Assembly: GCA_028242535.1 (NCBI GenBank)
Contig: JAOJYB010000003.1
Span: 42,519 to 106,518, forward strand
From: Candidatus Nitrosopelagicus sp.
GTDB taxonomy: Archaea > Thermoproteota > Nitrososphaeria > Nitrososphaerales > Nitrosopumilaceae
Reading direction: 5' to 3'
DNA length: 64,000 nt
Under the pieces are notes generated by a model. It had not been told where the DNA came from. It was given only the letters and a program-made list of their open reading frames with translations, and did not search any database. This document shows positions 27,907 through 37,352 of the stretch, piece after piece (the stretch's first letter is position 1; each line of letters opens with the position of its first letter). Position numbers and translations under genes: made by a program.

Positions 27907-29448
27907 TTATTTTAGTCTATTTTTTATTGCAATGATTACTGCGGCTGGTGCTACAAAGTACATTCCAATGTTTAGTAGAATGATTCCAATACCATAACCT
28001 AACATTTCTTGCTCAGAGTCAACATCAACGTAGTTGAGTAGTGTTAATGAAGTGAGTAATGGTGTTAGTGTTACTTTTACTGCTTCTTTGAAGATTGGAT
28101 TCTCTCTTTCATAATCTGCTACATATGGTGAAAATGAATAGTAGAATTGGTTGAATCCTGTCATGAATACTGTACCGGATTGTGTTGTCATAACGGTATT
28201 ATCTCTAATCTCTCTCAAGAATTGAACTTGTGGTGCCATTTCACTACCAAATGCTGCAGTTGCAATTAGACATCCACCACCTTCTTCATTAGAACCAGTT
28301 ACTTCTTCGGAGTCTTCAGAAGGTGGAGGTCCTGAATGAATTAGTTTGAACGATTGCATCAGGTCATTTATTTCGTCTTCATGATTGTAATAGTCAGTTA
28401 AATGATTTGTATATTGAATTGTGTAAACTCGATTATCATTAACAAACATGATTGTCGAAAAGCCTACTTCTCTTACTACATCATTTAGATTTTCAAATTT
28501 TCCTGTTGCACGAAGGATGTATGCAGGATTATCATCAATTGATGTTCGTCCTTCATCCGTAATTGTTAAAACTTTCTGTGTAATCAGAGGGCTAATCTTA
28601 TCTTGTAATTTTAAAATTTCATCTGCAAGAGTACCAGATGTACCATCAATGGTTAGTGATAATGCAGGACTTGAAGTTGAAGTTTGAGGTCCTAAAACAA
28701 CTAGATCAGGAACGTTAGAATCAGTTTTTGGTGGTGATTGTATTAACCATCCAACTGGGGACTTGAAAGAAACTCCAAGATAGTTGTTAGTGTAAAGTTC
28801 AGGTGCGGTCTGCATAATTGGTGTGTTGGTACTTGTTGGAGATTTCAAATCCAAAATATTTGAAATTTCACTACGATCTTTAACAATTGCCTTAGTGACA
28901 ATTGCTTTGAATGTTTGAACTGCTTGATCATTTGGCATTGTTTCTAATTCCGCAAGTTTATCTAAAGTTTCAAAACTTTCTTGAGTGATAATTCTTCCAA
29001 ATACAGTATATTGACCATCAAGGAAAGTAGAATCTTTGTGAATAATAAAAAATTGTGAGCCAGCACTGTTTGGATCATTTGAACGTGCCATAGATACAAT
29101 TCCTCTTTCATGTGAGATGTCATTAAATTCTGCATCTATTGAATATCCAGGATCACCTGTACCCCACAATGATGGAGATACCCCGGCTTGTGCAGTTAAG
29201 GGATCACCTCCTTGAATCATAAATCCATTAATAATTCTATGAAAGATGATTCCATCGTAAACTCCATCTTCTGTTAATTTTAGAAAATTATCAACATGAT
29301 TTGGTGCGTGATCTGGAAAAAATTCAATAACAATATCACCAGAACCAGTTTCTAGAACAACTACAATGTCTTCGTTTTCTGCAAAAGCTTGAGGAGTGAT
29401 GGCTATAATCAATAATGTAAGAGGTATGGAGAGGAATTTTCCATTCAT
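27907..29448 (-). CDS. secreted cyclophilin fused to a PsbP-like domain, a CFI-box (CLIATAAFGS) region and a C-terminal TM
   Basis: FHRIINGFMIQGGDP and SAGSQFFIIHKDSTFLDGQYTVFGRI; GGGCLIATAAFGSEMAPQVQFLREIRDN; terminal hydrophobic helix. Confidence 0.85.
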   Translation of the reverse strand: MNGKFLSIPLTLLIIAITPQAFAENEDIVVVLETGSGDIVIEFFPDHAPNHVDNFLKLTEDGVYDGIIFHRIINGFMIQGGDPLTAQAGVSPSLWGTGDPGYSIDAEFNDISHERGIVSMARSNDPNSAGSQFFIIHKDSTFLDGQYTVFGRIITQESFETLDKLAELETMPNDQAVQTFKAIVTKAIVKDRSEISNILDLKSPTSTNTPIMQTAPELYTNNYLGVSFKSPVGWLIQSPPKTDSNVPDLVVLGPQTSTSSPALSLTIDGTSGTLADEILKLQDKISPLITQKVLTITDEGRTSIDDNPAYILRATGKFENLNDVVREVGFSTIMFVNDNRVYTIQYTNHLTDYYNHEDEINDLMQSFKLIHSGPPPSEDSEEVTGSNEEGGGCLIATAAFGSEMAPQVQFLREIRDNTVMTTQSGTVFMTGFNQFYYSFSPYVADYERENPIFKEAVKVTLTPLLTSLTLLNYVDVDSEQEMLGYGIGIILLNIGMYFVAPAAVIIAIKNRLK

Positions 29449-29523
29449 AAATTTTAAAATTTTATCTATAATAAAAATTAGATCTGCAATTGACTTTTAA
29501 CGATCTATTTTTCAACTTGTTCT

Positions 29524-30027
29524 ATGGAATTTGATGAAAAGATCCATACACATTTGATGTCTGTTTGGAGAGAATCAAAATCGTTTTTTGGTATTGGTGG
29601 GAAAGAAGGGATGCTAATTTTAACAGATAATCATTTCATATTTCTAAAAAGAACTGAGAGAATGAAAAAATGGTGGGGGGCAGCAAGTAAAAGACAGATA
29701 GTTACACTATTACAAAATAAAAATACAATGACTGACAAATTGGATGGATATGAGGAAAAAGACTTGAAAATAGATTTGGAAGAAGTAAAAGAAAAATATA
29801 TCAGTAAAATTACATTTGACAATATTTTAGAAATTGATGAAGAAGAAAAAACATGGGGTAGTGTATTACAAATAAAAGCTATTGAAAATGGTAAAGAGAA
29901 AAATTTTGAATTTTCGATTGTACAAGACTGGGTAAAATATCCAATTAAAGATCCAACAAAATATCTTAGTGTTAATTGGAAACCTTGTGTAGAATTCATT
30001 AAATCAAGACAAAGAGTCACAAAATAA
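29524..30027 (+). CDS. hypothetical protein
   Basis: Intact ORF adjacent to the CbiE-like gene (next start at 30029). Confidence 0.55.
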   Translation: MEFDEKIHTHLMSVWRESKSFFGIGGKEGMLILTDNHFIFLKRTERMKKWWGAASKRQIVTLLQNKNTMTDKLDGYEEKDLKIDLEEVKEKYISKITFDNILEIDEEEKTWGSVLQIKAIENGKEKNFEFSIVQDWVKYPIKDPTKYLSVNWKPCVEFIKSRQRVTK

Positions 30028-30028
30028 A

Positions 30029-30727
30029 ATGAACAAAGTTTTTGCTGTAGGAGTGGGTCCAGGCTCACCAAAATATGTTACAGATATTGTAAAAGATGCA
30101 ATATCACAATGTGATGTTGTAATTGGTTATGGATATACGATAAAAACAATTGAAGAGTTTGTCAAAGGGAAAAAAATACTTGAAATAACGATGCAGAATC
30201 AAGAAGACGCATATCAAGAGATTGCAAAAGAGGACAATCATACAATACTAGTTCCTTTTACAGGTGATGTCAACTTTTCAGAATCTGAAGTAGTTGATAG
30301 ATTAATTGAGATTTATGATAAAGTGGAGATAATTCCTGGAATTAGTTCAACGCAAGTAGCTGCATCACGTGCGAGAGTCCCAACTGACAAGTCCAAAGTA
30401 ATTACTATGCATATTTCAACATCAATTGAAGAGAAAAAATTAGAATTACAAAAAGCATTAATTGACGGTCTTAGTGTTATACTAGTTCCAAGACCATGGC
30501 CAAAAGTTCCAGAAAAACATTTTATGCAATCTGAAATTGCAAAATATTTGAAACAAAATGGTTTTGATACTTCAAAGATGAAAGTACATGTCTACGAGTC
30601 AATAACTACAGAAAATGAAACAAATTTCGAGGGTACAGTTGATCAATTAGAAGGAAAAGAGTTCTCAGACCTCTCTGTAATGGTTTTCAATCAGGCAACA
30701 CTTGAATCGTATACCAATTTTGAATAG
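30029..30727 (+). CDS. precorrin-6Y C5,15-methyltransferase, CbiE-like subunit
   Basis: FAVGVGPGSPKYVTDIV, VPFTGDVNFSESEVVDRL, IPGISSTQVAASRARVP motifs of the tetrapyrrole methylase family. Confidence 0.8.
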   Translation: MNKVFAVGVGPGSPKYVTDIVKDAISQCDVVIGYGYTIKTIEEFVKGKKILEITMQNQEDAYQEIAKEDNHTILVPFTGDVNFSESEVVDRLIEIYDKVEIIPGISSTQVAASRARVPTDKSKVITMHISTSIEEKKLELQKALIDGLSVILVPRPWPKVPEKHFMQSEIAKYLKQNGFDTSKMKVHVYESITTENETNFEGTVDQLEGKEFSDLSVMVFNQATLESYTNFE

Positions 30728-30729
30728 TT

Positions 30730-31158
30730 ATGGGTAAAAAAGCACCAATGTGGGCTCCATCAAAAAAAGAATTAGAGAAAATATTAGAAGTAGATAACGT
30801 ACATGAATTATTTCTAGTTGGACAGGTTTGTATCGAGAGAATGTTAGAGAAAATATTAGAAAAGAAATTCAATATTCCTATAGAAGCATTAGATGATCCA
30901 ATGATTATGTGGACACAAAAATACTTGATACTAGAAAAATCAGGTCTACTCAAAGGTAATGTAAAGAAAAATGTTCGTTTGATTAACAGTATAAGAAATA
31001 GATATGCACATAGATTGAAACCTGATGAAAAAGCGATTGGAAACAATATTAGAGAATTAGAGTATCTTGGTGTATCACATACAAATCCAACCACGAAATT
31101 TGAAAAGTATAGAATTTGTGTGATTAGTACTTTTACAGTATTAGAGAAAATGTTGTAA
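30730..31158 (+). CDS. HEPN-like domain protein
   Basis: Alpha-helical; VRLINSIRNRYAHRLKPDE contains an Rx4H HEPN-type motif. Confidence 0.55.
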   Translation: MGKKAPMWAPSKKELEKILEVDNVHELFLVGQVCIERMLEKILEKKFNIPIEALDDPMIMWTQKYLILEKSGLLKGNVKKNVRLINSIRNRYAHRLKPDEKAIGNNIRELEYLGVSHTNPTTKFEKYRICVISTFTVLEKML

Positions 31159-31188
31159 ATTTATTAGAGAAAAAATCTATTCAATATT

Positions 31189-31410
31189 ATGAAGCCAGAA
31201 AAATGTGCATATTGTGGAGATATGGTAGACATTCCATTTGAATGCACATATTGTAAAGATCCATTTTGTGATGAACATAGACTTCCAGAAGACCATCGCT
31301 GTGTAAAATTAACAGTGATAAGAGCAAAAAAGTTTGGAGAGAACAGAGTGATTAGAGATGGCGGACCGGATTCTAGTAAATTCAAAAAATTCTTTGGAAG
31401 ATTTCGATAA
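31189..31410 (+). CDS. AN1-type zinc finger protein
   Basis: CAYCGDMVDIPFECTYCKDPFCDEHRLPEDHRC. Confidence 0.9.
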   Translation: MKPEKCAYCGDMVDIPFECTYCKDPFCDEHRLPEDHRCVKLTVIRAKKFGENRVIRDGGPDSSKFKKFFGRFR

Positions 31411-31411
31411 T

Positions 31412-31726
31412 TTAGTAATCTGCTTTTGTTGGATCAATTTTTGAACGCCTAGCTTGATAAAATAATGTAACAGCTAATGCAAGCATTACCAAAATTGACA
31501 TCCATAATGGTTCTACATGTACATTATTCTCTTGTGTAACAATCATTGAAGGAGAAACAACATAAATCACAGATAAGATTATCATAGAAACTCCCTGCAC
31601 AGAAAGTTTTTTCCATGAAGAAATTTTGATTGCCCTGCTGATTAATTCTATTATGATAAGAGCCAGAAATGGATAGATTGTGAAGGCCAAGAAATCAATT
31701 ATGTCAACTGAGCCAGGATGAGACAT
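31412..31726 (-). CDS. membrane protein
   Basis: Three hydrophobic segments. Confidence 0.55.
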   Translation of the reverse strand: MSHPGSVDIIDFLAFTIYPFLALIIIELISRAIKISSWKKLSVQGVSMIILSVIYVVSPSMIVTQENNVHVEPLWMSILVMLALAVTLFYQARRSKIDPTKADY

Positions 31727-31727
31727 G

Positions 31728-32285
31728 TTATTCTTCTATTCTAACTTTTAATGCAATTCCATTTGAAATTAAAGATTGTGCATTTTCGTTAGGGATTGTT
31801 GCAATATCTTCAGGTTTGAATGGGCCATATTTTTCTAGATCAACGCCTACAATTTCGTCAAATTCTTTGACAAATCTGACTGTTACAGGTTTTGTTTTGT
31901 GTTTTGTAGAAGTAATTTCTAGTAATTTTGATTTTCCATTTACTATTCCAGATATTATTATGTTTTTTCTTTCATTCATTTCATCGTTTGAATCAATAAC
32001 AAATTTTTCTTCATCAGTTAGAATACTATAAGATGTTGTGGACATTGTAGAGATTTTTTCCAGTCTTCTATTTATTAAGAGTTCAGTTAAATTTGTAGCA
32101 GTTGAAATTATCTGGTTTTTAATTTTCTTTGCAATTCCATCGTATTCTTCATTTTTTAATTTTCCAATAAAGTTTGATAAATTTCTAAAAAAATCAGTAC
32201 TAAGCTCCTGCGGTTCATCGGTTTGAAATTCTTGCATGACAATTATATGGAGATTTTTTAGATCCACTGATTCATTAGATGACAT
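31728..32285 (-). CDS. GINS complex subunit (Gins51/Sld5-like)
   Basis: Helical A-domain followed by VRFVKEFDEIVGVDLEKYGPFKPEDIATIPNENAQSLISNGIALKV, resembling the GINS B-domain. Confidence 0.75.
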   Translation of the reverse strand: MSSNESVDLKNLHIIVMQEFQTDEPQELSTDFFRNLSNFIGKLKNEEYDGIAKKIKNQIISTATNLTELLINRRLEKISTMSTTSYSILTDEEKFVIDSNDEMNERKNIIISGIVNGKSKLLEITSTKHKTKPVTVRFVKEFDEIVGVDLEKYGPFKPEDIATIPNENAQSLISNGIALKVRIEE

Positions 32286-32343
32286 TTTAATACAAAGTTA
32301 ATCTTAAATGGTACGTTTAATTCTTTTAGCTTGAAGTAAAAAA

Positions 32344-33804
32344 TTGCCGTATAAAGTAATTGGTGGCAAAGCCACACAAGTAAAATATTCATCAGATGAG
32401 GTATTCTCTAGAATAAAACATGAGGATATCAAGTTCATAGATCTTCAATTTACTGGTCTAACTGGTAGATTTCATCATACCACAATCTCAGCAAATACAT
32501 TCACGCCTGATCAGATGGAAGATGGCTTACCAAAACTAGATGGTTCGTCAATTGTAGGATTTACAGACATTGCAGATTCGGATTTAATACTAAAACCTGA
32601 TCCAAGTACATTTGCAATCATCCCATGGGTTAAAGAGAAAAAGACAGCCAGATTACTTTGTGATGTTTATTGGGGTGGAGGCAGAGGTCGTCTAGAAAGT
32701 GATCCTAGAGGAATTTGCCAAAAAGCAGAGAAATATGTCAAAACACAAGGATTTGATTTTAGTAATTGGGGACCTGAAGTAGAATTTTTTGTATTTGATA
32801 AGGTACATTGGGATGTTTTGACACCATACAAAGGTCAATCATACTCGATTGAATCTGTCGAAGCACCATGGAGTCAGGAAGGAACTGGGTATCCTATGGG
32901 ATTACAAGAAGGATATTACCCAAGTACACCATCAGATACTCTTGCGCCATTTAGAAATGAATGTGTAGATGTTTTGAATGATAATTTTGGAATTTTATGT
33001 GATAACCATCATCACGAAGTAGCAACAGCAGGACAATGTGAAATTGATATCAAATATGATTATATGACAAATTCTGCTGATGGTGCTCAAACATACAAGT
33101 ATGTTGTAAGAAATGTTGCACAACAATTTGGTAAAGTAGCAACAATGATGCCAAAACCAATTTCTATGGACTCGGGTTCTGGAATGCATACTAATGTCAG
33201 TTTATGGAAAAAAGATGAAAATACATTTTATGATAAAGATGAAGAATTAGAATTAAGTCAAACTGGTCGTTATTTTTGTGGAGGAGTAATGGCACATGCT
33301 AAAGGATTAACAGCAATCACAAATCCTACCACAAACTCTTATCACAGATTGGTTCCAGGTTATGAAGCACCAGTTTACATTGCATGGAGCTCAAGTAATC
33401 GTTCTGCAACAGTTAGAATTCCAGGTCATTTTAAGGGAGAAAAATATGCATATATGAAAAGAATGGAATATCGTGTACCTGATCCTGCATCAAATCCGTA
33501 TCTTGTATTTTCAGCAGTGTTAGCTGCAGGTCTAGACGGAATTAAAAAGAAAACAGAGCCAGGAGATCCGGTAAAAGAGGATATTTACAAAATGACAAAA
33601 ACAGAAAGAAAGAAACGCGGAATAGATACATTGCCTGCTAATCTTGGAAGAGCATTAGATGAATTGGAAAGTGATAGAAAATTTCTAACCCCAGTTTTCT
33701 CAAATGAAGTTTTAGATAAAATTATTGAATTAGAAAGAAGAGATCATAGAGAGATTGCAATTAGACCACATCCTCATGAATTTTATCTTTATTTTGATGT
33801 ATAG
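32344..33804 (+). CDS. glnA: glutamine synthetase type I
   Basis: FTGLTGRFHHTTI, DGSSI, MPKPISMDSGSGMHTNVSLWK, NSYHRLVPGYEAPVYIAWS motifs. Confidence 0.96.
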   Translation: MPYKVIGGKATQVKYSSDEVFSRIKHEDIKFIDLQFTGLTGRFHHTTISANTFTPDQMEDGLPKLDGSSIVGFTDIADSDLILKPDPSTFAIIPWVKEKKTARLLCDVYWGGGRGRLESDPRGICQKAEKYVKTQGFDFSNWGPEVEFFVFDKVHWDVLTPYKGQSYSIESVEAPWSQEGTGYPMGLQEGYYPSTPSDTLAPFRNECVDVLNDNFGILCDNHHHEVATAGQCEIDIKYDYMTNSADGAQTYKYVVRNVAQQFGKVATMMPKPISMDSGSGMHTNVSLWKKDENTFYDKDEELELSQTGRYFCGGVMAHAKGLTAITNPTTNSYHRLVPGYEAPVYIAWSSSNRSATVRIPGHFKGEKYAYMKRMEYRVPDPASNPYLVFSAVLAAGLDGIKKKTEPGDPVKEDIYKMTKTERKKRGIDTLPANLGRALDELESDRKFLTPVFSNEVLDKIIELERRDHREIAIRPHPHEFYLYFDV

Positions 33805-33812
33805 ACATAGAT

Positions 33813-34199
33813 TCAAAATAATGGACGATCAGCCAGTTCATAAATAAGCACCAACGAAGCAATCATCATTCCCAATCCGCCGCAGATCATCAATGTAGTG
33901 AATTTTTGATTTTTGACTCCTAGAAAAATTGTAATGCCTCCTCCAAGTCCTAAGAAAACTGAAAGCATTCCGAATGCTACAGTTTCAAATTCTGCACCTA
34001 TAGTCAAGGGAGTAAATATTCCAGAGAGTAATGCGACCGCTGCTATAATGTAGACGTATTTTGTTCCAGATAGTAGTATTGATTTGATATTAGTTGATGT
34101 TTCTTTAGAGGGAATTTCTTGTTCTACTAATTCAATTTCTTCATCTTTTTGAACAGAGTCAGGTTCTGGAGTGTCAGAAAATCGTCTATGTTTTGCCAT
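33813..34199 (-). CDS. membrane protein
   Basis: Three TM-like segments. Confidence 0.55.
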   Translation of the reverse strand: MAKHRRFSDTPEPDSVQKDEEIELVEQEIPSKETSTNIKSILLSGTKYVYIIAAVALLSGIFTPLTIGAEFETVAFGMLSVFLGLGGGITIFLGVKNQKFTTLMICGGLGMMIASLVLIYELADRPLF

Positions 34200-34241
34200 T
34201 CTAATTTAGTCTAAAATTGATTGATTAAAATTTTTGCTAAT

Positions 34242-35936
34242 CTACATTCCCATTCCAGGCGGCATTCCCATGCCTCCCATTCCAGGCATACCACCCATTC
34301 CACCCATGTCAGGCATTCCACCTTCTGCACCTGGTGGAGGACCAGCAGATTTTGCTGTAGCAATAACATCATCAATTCTTAGAATCATACATGCAGCCTC
34401 TGTTGCTGCCGAAACAATTTGGTGTTTTACTGCTAGTGGTTCAATAATATCGGTTGATTTCAAATTTCCAACTTTACCTTTCATTACATCAATTCCTGTC
34501 CATTTTTCACCTTTGATTTGTTTTGAACGTAAGTGGGTTAGAGTATCAATAGGATCCATTCCTGCGTTTTCAGATAATGCTAAAGGAATTGATTCTAATG
34601 CTTCTGCAAATTTTTCTGCAGCTAGTTGTTCACGCCCTTGAAGAGATTTTGCCCAACTTCTGATTTTTGTAGCACAAAATGTTTCTGGAGCCCCACCACC
34701 TGCAACTATAGATGGTAATTCCATTACATCTCTTACAACCATTAATGAATCATGAACTGAACGTTCTACTTCATCAACAACTCTTTGTGAACCAGCACGA
34801 AGTAATAATGTTACAGATTTTGGATGTTTGCAACCTTCAACGAAAACCCATTTGTCTTCTTCAATTTTCTTTTCTTGGATTGAGGATGCAGAACCCAAGT
34901 CTTTTTCAAATAAATCATCTAGATTAGTTACAATTCTTGCACCTGTTGCTTTTGCAAGTTTTGATAAATCACTTTCTTTTACACGTCTTACAGCTAAGAT
35001 GCCTGCTTTTGACAAGTAATGTTGTGCCATATCATCAATTCCTTTTTGACATAATACAACATTTGCACCAGAACCAATAACTTTGTCAACCATTGTTTTG
35101 AGCATTTTGTTTTCTTCATCTAAGAATGCTTTCATTTGTTGTGGATTTGAAATGTTAATTTTTGCATCAGTCTCTGTTTTGTTAATTTCTAGTGCTGCGT
35201 TTAAGAGTGCAATTTTCCCTTCTGTAATTTTCTTTGGCATTCCAGAGTGAACTATTTCTTTATCCAAAACAATTCCTTGAATAATTGAAGAATCATTGAT
35301 AGAGCCACCAGATTTCTTTTCTACTTTAATATCATCAATGTCAACAGTGTATTTCTCACCGTTCTTTTCTGCAACGGCTTTTACTGCTTTGACAATCATT
35401 TCAGATAGCTGTTCTGAGTCTTTTCTAACAAGTTTAGTTTGCATGGAAGTTTTTGCTATTTTTAATAGAACTGCATTATCAGTTGGAGATACCTTATCTG
35501 CAATTTGATCTAAGAACTCTTTTGCTTTTTTTCCTGCCTTTCTATAACCATCAACAATAATTGTTGGATGAACGTCTTGTAGGACTAGTGTTTCAGCATG
35601 TTCTAGTAATGCACCAGCCAATACAACTGCAGATGTTGTTCCATCACCTACTTCATTATCAGTAGTCTTTGCAATTTCAACTAGCATTTTTGCTGCTGGA
35701 TGTTGTACATCAATTTCTTTTAGAATTGTAGCACCATCGTTTGTAATTGTAACATCGCCTAAAGAGTCTACAAGCATTTTGTCCATTCCTTTTGGACCTA
35801 AACTGGTATGAACAATTTCGGCTATAATTTTAGCAGCTGCAATGTTGTTTTTCTGGGCTTCTCGTCCTTTTACTTGACTTGCGTCATCTTTGAGAACCAC
35901 AACCGGCATGTTGCCTTTTGGAGTTTGTGCTGCCAT
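34242..35936 (-). CDS. thermosome subunit (group II chaperonin)
   Basis: [43 protein letters not shown]-terminal tail. Confidence 0.97.
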   Translation of the reverse strand: MAAQTPKGNMPVVVLKDDASQVKGREAQKNNIAAAKIIAEIVHTSLGPKGMDKMLVDSLGDVTITNDGATILKEIDVQHPAAKMLVEIAKTTDNEVGDGTTSAVVLAGALLEHAETLVLQDVHPTIIVDGYRKAGKKAKEFLDQIADKVSPTDNAVLLKIAKTSMQTKLVRKDSEQLSEMIVKAVKAVAEKNGEKYTVDIDDIKVEKKSGGSINDSSIIQGIVLDKEIVHSGMPKKITEGKIALLNAALEINKTETDAKINISNPQQMKAFLDEENKMLKTMVDKVIGSGANVVLCQKGIDDMAQHYLSKAGILAVRRVKESDLSKLAKATGARIVTNLDDLFEKDLGSASSIQEKKIEEDKWVFVEGCKHPKSVTLLLRAGSQRVVDEVERSVHDSLMVVRDVMELPSIVAGGGAPETFCATKIRSWAKSLQGREQLAAEKFAEALESIPLALSENAGMDPIDTLTHLRSKQIKGEKWTGIDVMKGKVGNLKSTDIIEPLAVKHQIVSAATEAACMILRIDDVIATAKSAGPPPGAEGGMPDMGGMGGMPGMGGMGMPPGMGM

Positions 35937-36023
35937 AGATCAAAACGCCAATTTTCAAAATATATAGCTAGCTTCTTGTTTTTCTAGAAGAAAGATCGCT
36001 GTTCTTAAATTAGGAAAATCGAG

Positions 36024-37352
36024 TTGAAAGTCATGGCTGATTCGAACAAAGAGTCGTATGATAAGATTTTTTCCAGCCTCGAGAAACATCATGAATGGTT
36101 TGAGAATTCAATTCCGTTAATTGCCAGTGAGAATATTCCTAGTCCAGCTGTACGAGAGGCTGTAATGTCAGATTTCGGTAATAGATATGCTGAAGGCTGG
36201 CCAGGTGAGCGAGTCTATGCTGGATGTACCTACATCGATGAGGTTGAAATTCAATGTATGGAGTTAGCACAAAAATTATTCAAAGCTGAATTTGCAGATG
36301 TAAGAAGTGTTTCGGGTGTTGTAGCAAACTTGGCAATTTATTCTGCTTATTCAAATCCAGGTGATGTTATGATTGCATCATCAATTCCTGCTGGAGGTCA
36401 CATTTCTCATGGTAAAAAAGAACATTCAGGAACTGCAGGATTAGTACACGGATTAGACATTGAGTTCTTTGCATTTGATCCTGTAGAAATGACATTAGAT
36501 GTTGATAAAACAAAAGCTAAAGTTGAAGATTTAAAATCACAAGGAAAATTGCCAAAGATTGCAATGTTTGGTGGTTCAGTGTTTTTATTTCCACATCCTG
36601 TAAAAGAATTAGCTGATTTCCTAAAAGGTCATGGTATGCACATTAATTATGATGCAGCGCACGTTGCAGGATTAATTGCAGGTGGAAGATTCCAAGACCC
36701 ACTTAGAGAAGGAACAGATACAATGACAATGAGTACTCACAAAACTTTGTTTGGCCCACAAGGAGGATTAGTATTAGGATTTGAAAAACATGCAGAAGAA
36801 ATCAAAAAAGCAACGTTCCCAGGATTAACAAGTAGTCATCACATTCATCATATGGGTGCTAAAGCAGTAGCATTTGCAGAAGCTTTAGAGTTTGGAAAAG
36901 ATTATGCAGAACAAACAATCAAAAATGCAAAAGCATTAGCATCAGAATTAAACAATGTAGGATTCAAAGTGTTAGGTGAGAAGAGAGGTTATACGGAATC
37001 ACACCAAACAGTTGTGAATGTTTTAGATTATAGCGATGGTGGAACAATTGAAGCTGATTTGGAAAAAGCAAACATCATTGTAAACCGTCAGTTAATTCCT
37101 GGAGATTTGAAAGCAAATCGTCACTACATGCACCCAGGTGGAATTCGTTTAGGAACATCTGAGATCACACGTCTAGGAATGAAAGAATCTGAAATGAAAG
37201 AGATTGCATCGTTGATGAAACAAGTTATTGTTGATAAGAAAGATGCAGGAGAAATTGCAGCACATGTTAAGGAGTTCAAGACTGATTTTAAAAAGACCCA
37301 ATACTGTTTTGATAACAAACTTGGTGCCTACGAATACGTAAAATTACGCTAA
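36024..37352 (+). CDS. glyA: serine hydroxymethyltransferase
   Basis: IPLIASENIPSPAVREA, NRYAEGWPGERVYAGC, MSTHKTLFGPQGG. Confidence 0.95.
   Translation: MKVMADSNKESYDKIFSSLEKHHEWFENSIPLIASENIPSPAVREAVMSDFGNRYAEGWPGERVYAGCTYIDEVEIQCMELAQKLFKAEFADVRSVSGVVANLAIYSAYSNPGDVMIASSIPAGGHISHGKKEHSGTAGLVHGLDIEFFAFDPVEMTLDVDKTKAKVEDLKSQGKLPKIAMFGGSVFLFPHPVKELADFLKGHGMHINYDAAHVAGLIAGGRFQDPLREGTDTMTMSTHKTLFGPQGGLVLGFEKHAEEIKKATFPGLTSSHHIHHMGAKAVAFAEALEFGKDYAEQTIKNAKALASELNNVGFKVLGEKRGYTESHQTVVNVLDYSDGGTIEADLEKANIIVNRQLIPGDLKANRHYMHPGGIRLGTSEITRLGMKESEMKEIASLMKQVIVDKKDAGEIAAHVKEFKTDFKKTQYCFDNKLGAYEYVKLR

Noticed and set aside
34234-34641. 135-aa plus-strand [23 protein letters not shown]...
   Set aside because: Antisense of the thermosome GGM-rich tail.
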